Origin: Blumeriella jaapii
Taxonomy: Eukaryota; Ascomycota; Leotiomycetes; Helotiales; Drepanopezizaceae
Direction of reading: 5' to 3'
DNA: 64,000 nucleotides
Assembly (NCBI GenBank): GCA_009599575.1
Contig: VWND01000095.1
Location: forward strand, 310,001 to 374,000
Part shown: positions 42,691-55,110 of the stretch, piece after piece
Layout of the letters: each line of letters starts with the position of its first letter
Position numbering within the stretch: the stretch's first letter is position 1
Program-made: the position numbers and the translations under genes
Notes under the pieces: generated by a model
Seen by the model: only the letters and a program-made list of their open reading frames with translations
Told to the model about the DNA's origin: nothing
Database searches by the model: none

Positions 42691-43400
42691 GCGCTAAGCA
42701 AACTACGATAAAAAATGCGCCGAATACAACGGCATAACCGAGGCAGAAAAAGCCGCCGTTACGATTAATAATTTTTCCGATAAATCTCGACCAGCCAATT
42801 TAATCTTCGACGATTTAAAAAATAAAATCGATTATTTTTCTAAAAACTATTTAAAAAAGCTTAAAAAATAGCAGAAGTACGTTACTGCCTATTAAAAGTT
42901 GCTCGACTGAATTTTTTTAATTATAAAAACCAATTTAATAAATTTTACAATTGTTTAATCGGAAATCAACGTTATTAATAATAAAAAAGCGTACGCCACT
43001 TTTTATATTAATTTGCAGAAAGATTTTTTAATAAATAAAAGTATGCGTAAAATTAAAAATTTATATTATAAAAAAAAGCAGAGGTTATTCTAAGCATTCG
43101 TTCGTATTTTAAAAAAAAATATTGCTTTTGCATACTTTTCCGTGGTTAGCTTCGTTAAATTTAATTATAAAAACACTTTCCGCAAAGCGTACAACGAAAA
43201 AATAAATATAACCGAATAAATAAAGAAATAGCAGACCGCTTATAAAACAGCTGTCGAATATAAAATTTTTAATATAAATGGCCGCCACGTTGCTATCGAT
43301 TTTCTCGACGCAGTCGCCGCATATATTAATTTATAATAAACGAACGGCAAAAAAGCTAAGTATCTGAAAAACGAATTTGCCGGCCTTTTTATAAAAAAAA
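42690..43400 (+). pseudogene. gag: Copia-a gag
   Basis: Frame with CAEYNGITEAEKAAVTINNF, SRPANLIFDDLKNKIDYFSK, KYVTAY, AYATFYINLQKDFLINKSM and HVAIDFLDAVAAYINL. The Trp/Lys-rich layout and position upstream of copia protease and integrase suggest gag. No zinc knuckle recognised; stops fit RIP. Confidence 0.55.
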
Positions 43401-43899
43401 CTTTAATCGAATTAAGTTTTATAATTTTTTTTTTTTCAAAAACAACCGAAAATTCGATAATTCAAGCCGAAAAATCGAAGTTTTCGCTATTTTCCTTTTC
43501 GATTTTGAAAACAACGATATTTCGAAAAATCGTAGAAAAAAAAAAGGAAAAAGCAAAAAAAAAAAAAAAAAAAAAAAAAAGTATGACTGTTTATACGACA
43601 TTTCTAAAAAGCGCTATTTTTATTTTCCAATCGATTGTAAAAAGCTTTTATACGCAATAAATAGTCGTCGTAAAAAAAAAACTTTTTCTAATCCTTTAAA
43701 TAGGCAAAAAATCGCTAAAATGCGAAAAAAGCTGTTTTTTAATTATAAAAAAGCTTTAAAAGCTTTAAATAAAAAAAGTATTTAAATAATCGCAATTAAC
43801 AAAATCCTTAAAATTTTAATAATTAAGCTAAAACAAATTTTAAAATTAATTTTCAAAAACGATTAAAAAAAGTCTTTTACCGCAACTTTCTGTTTTTTT

Positions 43900-45560
43900 T
43901 GCTTTAATACGATTAAAAAGCATTTCGGAATTAACGTTTTAATTTTAAAATCTGATTAATATTATTTTTTAAACAAAAATACTTTTTTTAATAATTGCTT
44001 TAAAACTTATTTAATAAACGACAAAGATTTTTTTATCGAAAAATTTTATAAAAAAGTTAATAATTTTATTAATAGCGTTTATACAAATATATAAAATTTT
44101 TTAATCGTCGGGAAAAAAAATCATTTAATAAAAAAAGCTTTTCGCAAAAAAAATAAAAAGCTTTGGAATATGGTTTTTAATAACGTAGCGTTCGTTTTAA
44201 ATTTTACTACTAATATTATTTCCGCTAGTCTTTTGGCTAAAAAAAGTTATTAATTTTAAAGGTCAAATAATACTTTTCGTTTTAGAAATCCTGAAAGTTT
44301 TATTTTAAAACGTTAATATTAAACGATCGCCGATTTTTGTGTATTTAAATATATTAAAATTAATTGCTTTTTTTGTTCGCATTTTCTACGTAATAATTTA
44401 AACTTTTTAAAATATAATTCGCTCGGCTTAATAATTTATATAATTCCGAAACGTCGTACGCGTTATAAATTTAAAAAAAACAGCGTGTTTACGTACGATC
44501 GGAATAACGATGCGCGCTTATAATATTTTCGTTCGGATTATTTAAATAAAAACGCGCTCGAAAAGCTAATCGAAAACACTCGTAAAATAAAAATCAAAAG
44601 CTTAATTAAAATGAAATGCGAAAAATATATTATTACGCATTCAAAACAAATAATTTTAAAAGCAATATTAAAAAACAAATTTCCTAAGCTTTTTTTTCGT
44701 ATCGGCTGGGATTTTTACGATTATTTCAAAAATCGTAAAAAAGTTTACAACGGCTCGACGTAAATATTTCTAATAAAAAACGAATATAATAAAAAAATTT
44801 AAATTTTCGCTATTAAAACGAAAAGTATAAAAATCGTTTTAAACCGTTTTTAAACGTTCGACGCATAAATAAAACGCTAATATAACTTTTTCATTTGCAA
44901 AATTCGATAAAATAACGAATCGTCGGTAATTTTAAAGCAAAAAAATATTATTTCGAAATATTATAAAGCGCGAAAATATCGATCTGGAATTAATTTTATT
45001 TTACGTATATTAGCTAAACGGCTCGATCGAACGAGCAGAAAAAAAAGTAATTAAACGTTCGATAAAAATAAAAATTAAAACGGGCCTTTTAATTTTTTTT
45101 TGGCCCGAAACGATAAAAGCAGCAGCGCATTTATATAATATATCGCCGTTTGCGAAAAGATAATTTAAGTTTTTAAATAAAGTTTTGTACAGCTGATTTA
45201 AATAATATTTCAAATATTACAACCCTGCTATTATAAAAGCGCGTACGGCCGATTTTAAACCAAACTAAAGCAAAGTTTATACGTATAAAGCTCGTGCGTA
45301 TTTAATAATAAAAAATCGGAAGGCTATAAAATACAAAAAAAAATTTAAGGTCTTTCCGAAGGAATATATCGAATATTTAATTAAATATAACGCTTTTAAT
45401 ATTTACAAAATCTAGGTTTTTTAGCTGATGCGTGTGATTACGAGCCGAAACGTAGTATTTAACGAATTCAAATTCTATTTTTCGAAAAATAAAAGTCCAA
45501 ATCCTATAATTAAATTAGAATTTCAGAAAACCGTAGAATTTATCGAAAACGCGAAAAACG
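43900..45560 (+). pseudogene. pol: Copia-a protease end and integrase
   Basis: Protease end reads FVLNFTTNIISASLLAKKSY. The integrase zinc-finger region is YLNKNALEKLIENTRKIKIK with KCEKYIITHSKQI. The core is RIGWDFYDYF (catalytic Asp) and FLIKNEYNKKIQIF-like, then RLDRTSRKK / LNGSIERAEKKVIKRSI (near 45010-45060, Glu of the triad) and WPETIKAAAHLYNISPF. This is the standard copia integrase layout. Frameshifts and stops present. Confidence 0.85.
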
Positions 45561-46799
45561 AAAAAGTTTAAAACGTTGAATATTAAATATTAGCGGGCGG
45601 TTTTAATAGCGGCGCAAACTAATAAAACTCGGTATGCTAAAAAAAAGATAATACAAAAAAAAAGCTATTATTACAAAACGAGCTACTTTCAGATTTTATA
45701 AAAAGAAATAAAAGTTTTTTTCTATCGGAGCCGTTATTAAAATCAAAACCGATTTCAAACCTTTTTAATAAATTTTTAAAGCTTACGATAAAAAAAAAAC
45801 ATTTTAATACTAATGGATTTAGACATTTCAGAAAAAGCTAAATCCTCGAGAATAATAAATCTAATAAAAGTCGAAGCGATCGAGCCTTTTTTTACGATCG
45901 ATTTAAACGTTTAAAGCTCGGAAATAATAGTTTTTTATAAAAGCTTTTTCGATAAAATTATTACCGATCAATTTTAATTTTTAAAATTAATTATTAATCG
46001 GAAGTATGCAAAGCATATTCGAAATATTTTAACCGACGCGATAAAAGCGTTAAAAAGTTATAAAAGTTTAAGAAAAAGTAATAAACTAGCAAAGCTTATT
46101 ATTGCAAAACAAAATAAAACAAAGCAAAGTTTTAGAAGGTTTTTCAGCGCGGATATAAAAATGGTTCTATACGAGAAAACGCGCAATTTAACTTTTCAAA
46201 TTATAATTAAAAGCTATCGCCCGGCAGATTAGGCGCTAGATCGATTTAAAATAAAGCAGCCATTTAAACGCTTGCTTTTGAAAGCTTTTTTAAAGCTGAT
46301 TATTAAAAAAAAAGCATTATTTAAAAAAAATAAAAAAAACAAATCGAAGTTTTCGATAAGCGATAAAAAACAGCTGATTTTAAAAATTGCTAAACGAAAT
46401 CGTATAAATTTTATTTTATATTAGCCGAATAAACCGGAAATATACGCCACGATATGCGAAATCTTTTAATTAATAATTTTATTTATTAAATAACAAATCG
46501 ACGAATTCGTTTATACGTTTTAAATAAACGAGCCGATTCAAATAAATAAAAAAAACTTTTAAGCTGTTTTTGCAATAATAGCGGTTTCGATAAAAGGAAA
46601 GTCGGTAAAAAATATTTAATTTTTCGACCAAAAATAATATCGGAATATTTTACCGAAAGCTTTAAAAAACTAAAACGAATTGAAAAACCATCAGATAAAA
46701 AAGCAGTTCAGAAAAAAAGTAAAAATCGAAATTAAAAATTTAAAAACCAAAAAATACTAAAAAATTATTAAAAAAAATAAAATTATAAAACCTATTTTA
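45561..46799 (+). other. Copia-a hinge between integrase and RT
   Basis: Lys/Glu-rich, poorly conserved linker typical of fungal copia polyproteins. No domain recognised, stops frequent. Confidence 0.45.
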
Positions 46800-47690
46800 T
46801 TTAAATAAATTTTTATATACAAAACAAATAGCTTAAGCGAATTGCAGCGGTGCAAATCGAAACTAGTCGTAAAAAAAAACTTTTAAAACGAAGCTTTAAT
46901 CTTTTTTATATACGCAGTTATATTCGCAGCCCGTTTTTTCCGAACGGTTATAACGCTAGCGGCTTATTTCGATCTGGAAATTAAGCAATTCGATATAATT
47001 AATATATTCGTTAATGCAAAACGAAACTTTAAAAATAAGCCAGTTACGTGCTATTTATTTAATAAATTTAAATAATCAAATATAATAATATAGCTAGACC
47101 GAGTTTTATATAAATTAAAAGATTTTTCAGCTTTGTAATACGGCGAATTCGTTAATATTTTAAAAAAGCTAAAACTCGAATTAATAAGCGAAAAGCTTTG
47201 TATATTCGCTAACGAAATGCGAAACGTATACGTAGCGTTTTACGTCGACGATATTTAAATTTTATACCACGTTTTTTATTCGTTAAAAGCCGACGAAATT
47301 ATTTTCGATCTAAAAAAGATTTATAAGTTTACAAATATAAAAAATTTAAATTATTTTTTCGAAATTCGTATTTTACGAAACAAACAAAAAAAAAGTCTTT
47401 CTGCTTCACGATTCGTATATCGAAAAAATCGCTACGAAATTTAATATATGCAAAAAGCGTTTTTTAAATACGCTTTTTCTAATCTGCGAATTTGTTAAAA
47501 ACTCAAGCGTAGCTACGCTTTCGCAAATTAAAAAGTATTAAAAAAAAGTCGGTTTAATTTTGTATACGGCTATTATACTTCGATCCGACGTGGCTTTCGC
47601 AGTCTTTTAACTTTTTTATTTTTTTATTAATTTAAATTTCTAATATTTCGAAGCAATTAATTAAACGCTTCGATATTTTTATAAAACGAG
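46800..47690 (+). pseudogene. pol: Copia-a reverse transcriptase
   Basis: Blocks FDLEIKQFDIINIFVNAKRN-like (near 46965-47040), WLDRVLYKLKDFSAL (copia 'LxKALYGLKxSPxLW'), EKLCIFANEMRNVYVAFYVD then DI (VDDI catalytic site, both Asp kept, near 47245-47260) and NLNYFFEIRILR. Stops at Trp/Gln positions. Confidence 0.87.
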
Positions 47691-48240
47691 GTTTCTAAAA
47701 ATCGTTTACAATCGGAAAAAACGAAAAAACCAATTAATAATTTCCACCGACGCTTTTTTCGCCGACGATTCAGAAATTCGAAAATTTTTTTAAAATTATA
47801 TTTTTTTTTTTTTCGAAAATGCTATTTTATAAAAAGCTATACAATAAAACATAATTACTATTTTTTTTATTAAAACGGAACTATTTGCTTATATAGCGAC
47901 CGTAAAAAAAATAATAGTATTCCAACGTTTTTTTAAAAAGCTTCGACTCGATATTATTTTTAAATAAAACGTATATTACGATAATTAGCAAACGATTAAA
48001 CTAATTGTAAAAAACCAAAAAAAAAATTTTTACGAAGCTTCGCTACGTCGATATAAATAATATATAAATTCGCTAAAAATATTAAAATAAAAAATTTAAA
48101 ATTATATATTTTTTAATAAATAAAATGCACGTAAACGGTTTTATTAAAAATCTGACCCGATAAAAGCACGAAAATTTCGTTAAACTTTTTAATTTACGGG
48201 ATTTTCGAAGTTTTATCGAAAAACTCGATTAATCGAATTA
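47691..48240 (+). pseudogene. pol: Copia-a RNase H
   Basis: Blocks TELFAYIATVKKIIVFQRFF, NVYYDN (catalytic Asp), RYVDINNI and KMHVNGFIKNLTR / KHENFVKLFNLRDFRSFIEK, the 'HVDIRxHWIRE ... MxADGLTKxL' end of fungal copia elements. Confidence 0.85.
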
Positions 48241-49309
48241 AAAAGCTTGCATTTTACAAACGTATATTTATTTAAACAAATTTTTATTAAAATTTAAAAC
48301 GTAGCAAAAACCATTTTTTAATTAAAAAAAATCCGAATTTTTCGCAAATTCAAAAATCTAAAATCAAACCGCTTAGCTTTGCAAAAAATCAAAAATATAA
48401 TCCGTTAAAATAATAATCCGCGTCCGACGCTTCGCGATAATTAAATCTAAAATAAAATTTCCGATAATTTTTCCAAAAACAACTGCCGCCGGTTATACAG
48501 CCGGAATATTCTTTTTTTTTTGCGAAGTTTTATTAAACTGAAAATCAAAAACGTTTAGCAAAAAAATCGCCGCGAAATTTCTTTTTAAATTTTTAAAAAC
48601 GGAAGTATTTTTTAATAAATCGTGGCCAGGCCTTATTCCGCTAGCACGTAAAACAAAAGTAGAAATTTTTATTCGAAAAACAAAAGTTTAAAAAATTTTA
48701 CGAACCGCGGCGAGCTTCGCGTTAATAATACGTTTTGTATTTATTAATTTTGCTTTTGAATTACGATCGATTTAAAAACTTTTTTTTTTGCATTTTTAAA
48801 GCCGTTTTAATCGTAAAATAAAAAATAACCGTTATATTTTAAAAATCGATTAATAAAAACGACAGAGTTTTTCGATATAATTGACCGCGTTAATAATTTT
48901 ATTAATCCGAATTTTAAAAACGGAAAACCACGCAGTTATAACGTTCGCGTCGGCCGAAATATACGACGTGCTAATTGCGTAGCATCGATAGCAACGAGTT
49001 TTAATCAAATTCGATAAACAATCGTAATTTAAATTTTTAATTGCTTTGCGAGCAATATAAATTATATAAAAAATAAAATTGAAAAGCTCAGAAATAATAA
49101 GCTTTCTGGCCTTAATACGAACGCGTTTTAAAAACGATTATCGTCGTTATTTCTATTTTTATTTTTTTCGTTTTAATAATTTCCGGCCGCTTTTTTTTAA
49201 AAGCGCTAGCGTTTTGCTTTTTTTTTTCGGAAATGCTATCAGAACCGAAATTACCGCTAATAGCTTTTTTACCGCCAACAGCGTTTCCGCCATTTTTTTT
49301 AACGCTATA
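48241..49309. other. Unassigned stretch between Copia-a and Ty3-b F
   Basis: RIP-mutated. It should hold the Copia-a 3' region. No LTR terminus, RT block or long frame recognised; a Ser/Lys-rich minus-strand frame at 49112-49309 reads through from the F LTR and is not convincing. Confidence 0.4.
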
Positions 49310-49554
49310 TGTCACAGCTAGCTTGAGGATGATCAGAAGGGTGATATGGACCAAAAGGTACGCATGTAAATTAAAAGAAAAACACCGAGCTAGAATGCTC
49401 GGGGTCGCGAACTTTATATACAATAGGTTGCGCTTGTGAGTCACGTGACTTAGCGCGAGGCCTAATGGCCGAGGTGGTCCGTGCCCAAACTTTAATCCAA
49501 CACCACCAGCATTTATTATTGGCAACTACCATTAGCCAGGCCAGAATCGTAATA
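49310..49554 (-). repeat. 3' LTR of Ty3-b copy F (245 bp)
   Basis: Plus strand starts TGTCACAGCTAGC and ends TCGTAATA. Same LTR as E but about 100 bp shorter in its U3-side minisatellite. CpA/TpG-rich compared with the interior. TATATAAAG (minus strand) at 49420-49412. Confidence 0.9.
49440..49449. promoter_or_regulatory. GTCACGTGAC palindrome in the Ty3-b LTR
   Basis: A perfect 10-bp palindrome with a CACGTG E-box core, the kind bound by fungal bHLH factors. It sits about 20 bp upstream of the LTR TATA element in transcription direction. The E LTRs carry it with one change each. Confidence 0.45.
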
Positions 49555-49568
49555 TTATCCCTTCTTTT
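49555..49568 (-). other. Polypurine tract of Ty3-b copy F
   Basis: Plus strand TTATCCCTTCTTTT, complement AAAAGAAGGGATAA, abutting the LTR; E has GAAAAAAGAGATAA at the same place. Confidence 0.72.
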
Positions 49569-51261
49569 CGAAAAACTGCGTTTTCGCAGTTGCAATTATG
49601 GGTCTATCGTCCTCCAATTTAATATAATCCTTCCTGCTTTCGTTGTAAATTTGCAATTATACGGGAAATATTCGTAGAAAACTTTTGGCGATAAGGTGCG
49701 ATCGGTGAAATGCTTAAAAAATATAAAAGGCCGTTATAGCGTTAAAACAAAAGTATTATTCGAGATTTTTATTAACGCTTTTTTAATTGACCTGATATTA
49801 TAATATTTTTTTATGCAACTTCGAGCCTATTATTTCTTCGACTTTTTATTCCGTCTATTTAAAAAGTAATTAAATAAAAGCTGGTTCGGGGCGGCGTTAG
49901 CCAAGTAAAAAATTGCTAATATGCTTTCGGAACGAATATAAATGAAAAATTAAATAAATTAATCAATTTGCGGAAAGATTAAGCTTTTAATTTTTTTTTA
50001 TTTTGTCGACGATTTTAACTGGGCCGTACCATTTGTCCGAAAGCTTCCGGAAAAATCGGTCGAGCTTTTAATTTTTAATATTTACTAATATTTCGTCGCT
50101 TATTTTTTAATTCACCGGTCGTTTGTGCAAATTAACAAAGCGTTTTATTTTAATTTGTTATTACGCAATAAACGATTATATATATTTCATAATCTTTTTA
50201 GCTCGGAAAACCAAATGCAAAGCTTCGTCGCGATTAAGCTTTTCGATAGCCGAGCGAAAAAAACGGAAATTGTTTATATTTTAAAATATACGAGCTTTGT
50301 ATCCATTTAAAATTTGGAAAAAAAAAACGTTGCCGAAAAATTCGTACGGTAAAATCAATTATATAATATTTATTAAAAATAAAAAGCGTTTTTAATTATT
50401 TTGGTAATAAAAGCAAAAAAAGCGGAAGCGTTGCTTAATATACTAATTTATTATTTCGGTTTGCTTATCGATATTAAGATTATACGCAATAATCAATTTG
50501 ATTTTGGTTTTTAATATATAACAGAGTTTTTGCTAAAAAACCGAAACAAATTAAGCTTTTTGGTCCGAAACAATTAAATCCGGCATGCCGAAATAACGCA
50601 TTTAATAAACCAAAAACAAAACTGCCAGTTTTTTCGCTATAATAATCTTATAGCAAAAAACTAACAAAAGCTTTTTAAATAAGCGATTTATTATTACGAA
50701 AGCGAAATCGTAACCATTTTCGTTTAATAAAAGCTTCGTAAAATTCATCGTTAAATATTAATAAAATCTGCTGAATATAAACAAAAGCTTTAGAAAATCC
50801 GGGGTTTTGTCGCGCCTAGCTTTTATTCGTATGCAACGATAATTCGAAACGTATTATTATATATCTGCTTTTATAACTTTTTAATAATATTTACGACCGA
50901 TTAAAAGCTTTATTTTTTTTATTTCAGCGTATACTACGCAAAGCTGTTCGTAAATATATCGGATTAAAAAGATTCGCAATTCGAAAGATTTCAAAAACAT
51001 TATTAATTTATTTTGAAAAAACAACTTATTTTGTCGCAATTAATAATCAAAGTTATAATTGCGGGCTTGCGCTCGTTGCGCTTCGAAAAAAAAAAGTTTT
51101 TATTAGCTTACAGCAAATCGTTTATAATTATATAATTATATATATCGTATGCGATTACGAAAATTGGATTTGCGAGTTTTTTTATAAATATTTTATTTTT
51201 TTCGTTTTCGCTGTTTTTTTCGAAAAAAATACTGTCGTTATCGCGTTTATCGGACGGTATT
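49569..51261 (-). pseudogene. pol: Ty3-b integrase and chromodomain (copy F)
   Basis: Aligns reversed with E 55790-57480. It covers the integrase core, the C-terminal RAKKxVxYAQ-type segment (about 50150-50240) and the chromodomain end before the polypurine tract. More heavily mutated than E, in keeping with greater age. Confidence 0.78.
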
Positions 51262-51606
51262 TATTACGACCCTGGCCTGGCTAGTGGTAGTTGCCAGTGG
51301 TATGGCTGCCAGTGGTATGGCTGCACCCTGGCCTGGCTAGTGGTAATTGCCAGTGGTATGGCTGCCAGTGGTATAGCTGCCAATGGTATGGTTGCCAATA
51401 GTATAAATGCTGGTAGTGTTGGATTAAGATTTGGGCACGGACCATCTCGGCCACTAAGCCTCGCGCTAAGTTACGTGACCCATAAGCGCAACCCATTATA
51501 TATAAAATTCGCGACCCCGAGCATTCTAGCTCGGTGTTTTTTTTTCAATTTATATGCGTACCTTTTAGTTCATATTATCCCGATCACCTTTAAGCTAGCT
51601 GTAATA
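51262..51606 (+). repeat. 5' LTR of Ty3-b copy E (345 bp)
   Basis: Starts TATTACGACC and ends GCTGTAATA. The first 150 bp hold a duplicated CCTGGCCTGGCTAGTGG block and repeated 15-bp GCCAGTGGTATGGCT units. CCGAGC/GCTCGG hairpin downstream of the TATA element. Confidence 0.92.
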
Positions 51607-51839
51607 TAAAAAAAAACCAAACAACTTTCGCTAAAAAGCTTTATATCCACGATTAAAAACTCGATCTGCTTCTGCAATTCGAATTTTTTTCAAACCGTCC
51701 GTACCGACGTTTATTTATCGATGTCTTAATTAAAACTTTCTTTTACTGATTTTGTTTCCAAAAAAAGCTGAAGTTTTTCTTCCCTATTAATTCGATTTGC
51801 CTTTGCAACTCGAATCGCCCTTCCTCAACATTACAACAC
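51607..51839 (+). other. Ty3-b 5' leader of copy E
   Basis: Leader between LTR and gag. Adjacent bases are TAAAAAAAAACC; no clear tRNA primer site. Confidence 0.5.
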
Positions 51840-53290
51840 TTTATGCTTTTTTTATAAATCGACGCGGCACCCGAAAACGAACGTAACCCGTACGATTCGG
51901 CTTCGAATCAGCATCTCCACTTTCTGCTTTTGCCTCTAGCGCTTTCCAATCTTTATTCGTTTTAAGCTTCTTCGACGACTTTAATAGCGAATTTTTATTC
52001 CACGACTTTTCTACCGAACCACAGTCATTTGCAGCCGATTTATTTGCTAAATTCCTTCGTTTTATAATCGAACCTAAGGTCGAATTATACGACGCTGACA
52101 TTTTAGTACCTTCAAACCGACGAATACTTCCACGACTGCCTAGCATATCTGCCAACGCTAAAGAATTCATTGCGGCCCAGCAATTTCAAATCGCTTAAAT
52201 AATCGCTTAAGCTATCGCCGCCGCTCGCTCTTCAGCCCCCGCCAATATCGCCCGCGACGCCTTCTTTTCACTCCGAGCTTCGCGCGCTCTTACCGCAAAC
52301 TTTCAATCAATTCCCGAATATTATCTCTCCGTTTTCGACCCAATTATTCTTCGAATCGAACCATTTAAAATCAAATACTTTCGCTACGCTTTTAGCAACT
52401 ATTAAAAAAAAATTAAATATAACGTATAAAAAATAAATATAAAACTGTTTATTAAAAAGTATTTAAAAAATTTTATATAAAGCATAAACCAAGCTAAAGC
52501 ATATTTCAAATGCATTATTAAAAAAATAAAAACCATTATTTTAAAGCATTTAAATTTCGAATTCCATAACCAAACCTAATCGGCCCGAAACATTTTCCGT
52601 ATTTTTAATCAGCGCTTTTTTAATTACAACCGCGTCCAATTTGCTAAATTGCAATATAACAAACTTTATATAAACAACGGTCAAATTTATAATAACTTTC
52701 GTTTTTTATTTATCCGTTACGCAATTATTAGCAAAATTGCTAAAAACCGTTAATTTAAAAACATATACGAAAAAATCATTTTTATTTTTAAATACGATCT
52801 TCGAATAAAAAAATACAAAATAAATAATAACTATATTGCTTTGAACGAATTTTTAGCCGTTGCGAATAAAAAATCACGCAATATCCGAGCTAAAAAAATA
52901 GCTTCTGCCCGTCGCGTAAACCATTTTTCCCCTGCTATAATCTTTGCCAACCAAAACTCTAAGCGTACTCCCGGTATTTTTAAAATCTTATAACGTTCTA
53001 CCTTTCCAACCCCTTCTGCTCGCACGGCTTTTCCCTCTTTTAGTAAAAATTCTTACAAGCGTATAACTGCCATTTCTGCCACCCCCGGTTTTCCCCGCTT
53101 AATTGCGCGTTTTCCTAGCGTTTATTATAACTGCGGCAAACCCGGCCATTTCGCAAACGTTTGCTCCGACGCCAAGCTCAATCGCAAAATCGCCGAAATA
53201 GCTATCGACGAAAAGCAAAACGATTTATTAAAAAACTCTTAAGCCGTAGCAAAAACTTTTATTATAGCAAAAAATTCGATTTATAAAAAG
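51840..53290 (+). pseudogene. gag: Ty3-b gag with CCHC zinc knuckle (copy E)
   Basis: A frame running from about 51845 is broken only by RIP-type stops. Blocks are FESASPLSAFASSAFQSLFV, LYDADILVPSNRRILPRLPS, AIAAARSSAPANIARDAFF (Ala-rich), then a capsid-like region and ANKKSRNIRAKKIASARRVN. The nucleocapsid knuckle at 53123-53164 reads YYNCGKPGHFANVC: C-x2-C-x4-H-x4-C with the first Cys as Tyr. The antisense strand is also open at 51841-52170 and 52831-53025, but only the sense frame leads into the knuckle. Confidence 0.85.
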
Positions 53291-53369
53291 ATTTGAAATT
53301 TAATTAGCGTTTTTTAATAAAAAAGCGATAGTTTTTAATTTTTATAAAATTAGCACGCAATAAATTATA

Positions 53370-54150
53370 TATCAAAACATTTATATATATCGATAGCGAA
53401 GCTAATATTTTCGATGCGATCAAAACTCTTTTAGCGTATTAATTTTCTCAACGTTTCGAAATAAGTTTTATTCGGCTGCATAAATCTATTATACCTATCG
53501 GCTACAATAGCGAGCCGAAAAAGCCTATTTCTTTTATTATTCTTTTTTCTTTTACAATTAACCGACGTCGTATAAATTTTTTTTTTTTGATTACAAACCT
53601 AAGCTTTACCGACGTTTTTATTAATCGCAAATTTTTATAATACTACGATTTAAAACAAACGTATAGCTAAAAAAAAAACAAAATAAAATGGCTATTCGAT
53701 ATATCTATTATTTTTTATTTTAACGAGCAGTTATTCGTCGATTTTAATTAGCAAACAAAACCCAAGATGCTTAATCGTATGCATTAAAAAAATGCAAACA
53801 AACGAAACAGCGCAATAAAAACCTTGCATACTTCTGCCAGCATTTTTACGACGATTAAAAAAGTCCATTTAAGCTTCGGAGCTAGTAAACCCTTCACGTT
53901 TATACGAGATTTTAAAAGCAGTTTGCACAAAATAAAAAAATTTCTTACTAGCAGCTCTGAACCGACCAAGCCGATTTTTCCAACCGTGCCAATTACTTCT
54001 TTTATTTCCAATTACAATATCAGCTGTATTTCCGCTTTTGCATTCAGCGCTTTACAAATACGCTACGAAAAGCAAATGCGAGCCGCAAAAAAAAAAAAAT
54101 TACTATTATTTAACGATTATACGTTTATTATTTTTATATACGATATAAAC
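53370..54150 (+). pseudogene. pro: Ty3-b aspartic protease (copy E)
   Basis: Starts FIYIDSEANIFDAI, with D-S-E-A at the D-S-G-A active site (Gly to Glu, a G-to-A change). Then RFEISFIRLHKSIIPIGYNS and a linker, open from 53824 (HTSASIFTTIKKVHLSFGAS). It runs in frame into RT. Confidence 0.75.
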
Positions 54151-55110
54151 AAAAAACATTTCCGCCGTGCAAAAATCGCCGAATCTGAAAAAATCATATA
54201 GTTCGCGGTAATAAAAAGCATTTCCGTCTCCGACGCTTTACAAGCCAAATATAACGATAATATAATTCTTATAAAAAAGCTTCTTCTAGTTTAATATTCG
54301 AAATTCGAAGAATTATTTTATAAGCAAAAAAACGATAAGCTCGCTTTTCGCCGCTCCGATATAAATTATAAAATATACTTTGCTACGGAAAATACGCTTT
54401 TTATAAAACCATTCAAACGTTTTACGAATAAACAGCTTACAAAAGTCAAAAGCTACATTTTCGACAATTTGCATAAAAGCTTTATTAAACCTTTTAATAC
54501 CTTTTTCGCCGCCCCGATTTTATTCATTAAAAAATCAAACGGTTTTATACGCTTATATATCGATTATCGCAAGCTTAACGATTTTACGAAAAAGAATTTT
54601 TACCCTTTATTTTTAATCGACGAAATGCTAGCGCGAATTATTAAAATCAAAGTATTTACGAAAATTAATATTTAATAAGTATTTAATCGAATCCGAATAT
54701 CCGAAAAATTTAAAAAACTAATTAATTTCCGTATCCGATACGGCATATATAAATATAAAGTTTTTCCGTTCGGCCTTATTAATAAGCCCGCCATATTTCA
54801 ACGTTTTATTAATAACATTTTTATAAAACATTTAAATAATTTCTGCTCGGCGTATTTTAACGACATTTTTATTTATTTCGCAAATAATTTAAAATATAAA
54901 ATCTATATTAAAAAAATTTTATCGATTTTAAAAAAACACGATTTGAAAACTAATATTAAAAAATGCGAATTTAATATTACGAAAACCAAATTCTTAAGTT
55001 TCGTTATCAGCATCCAAAGCATTAAAATAAACCCGGAAAAAATCGCTATTATTAAAAACTGGTAATATACAACGAACGTGCGAAGCGTGCAAAACTTCTT
55101 GAGCTTTTGC
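54151..55110 (+). pseudogene. pol: Ty3-b reverse transcriptase (copy E)
   Basis: Blocks FDNLHKSFIKPFNTFFAAPI, LFIKKSNGFIRLYIDYRKLN, YPLFLIDEMLARI, FRIRYGIYKYKVFPFGLINK and PAIFQRFINN, the catalytic AYFNDIFIYF (Y-F-N-D for Y-x-D-D, near 54855-54885), and KFLSFVISIQSIKINPEKIA. One catalytic Asp is Asn. Confidence 0.9.

Larger units (their letters stand above)
42400..48240 (+). mobile_element. Copia-a, Ty1/copia retrotransposon
   Basis: Plus-strand element with gag, protease, integrase, RT and RNase H in copia order (integrase before RT). LTRs not identified. RIP-mutated throughout. F (Ty3-b) begins 1.07 kb beyond the RNase H end and may have inserted in its 3' region. Confidence 0.85.

Noticed and set aside
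49112..49525. 137-codon minus-strand frame as a gene
   Set aside because: More than half is translated LTR of copy F running by chance into flanking DNA; no domain recognised.
51281..51496. Minus-strand frame with repeated WQPYH peptide
   Set aside because: It is translation of the 15-bp minisatellite in the Ty3-b LTR, not a protein.
51841..52170. 109-codon minus-strand frame as a gene
   Set aside because: It is the antisense of Ty3-b gag. The sense frame continues to a CCHC zinc knuckle and is broken only by RIP-type stops.
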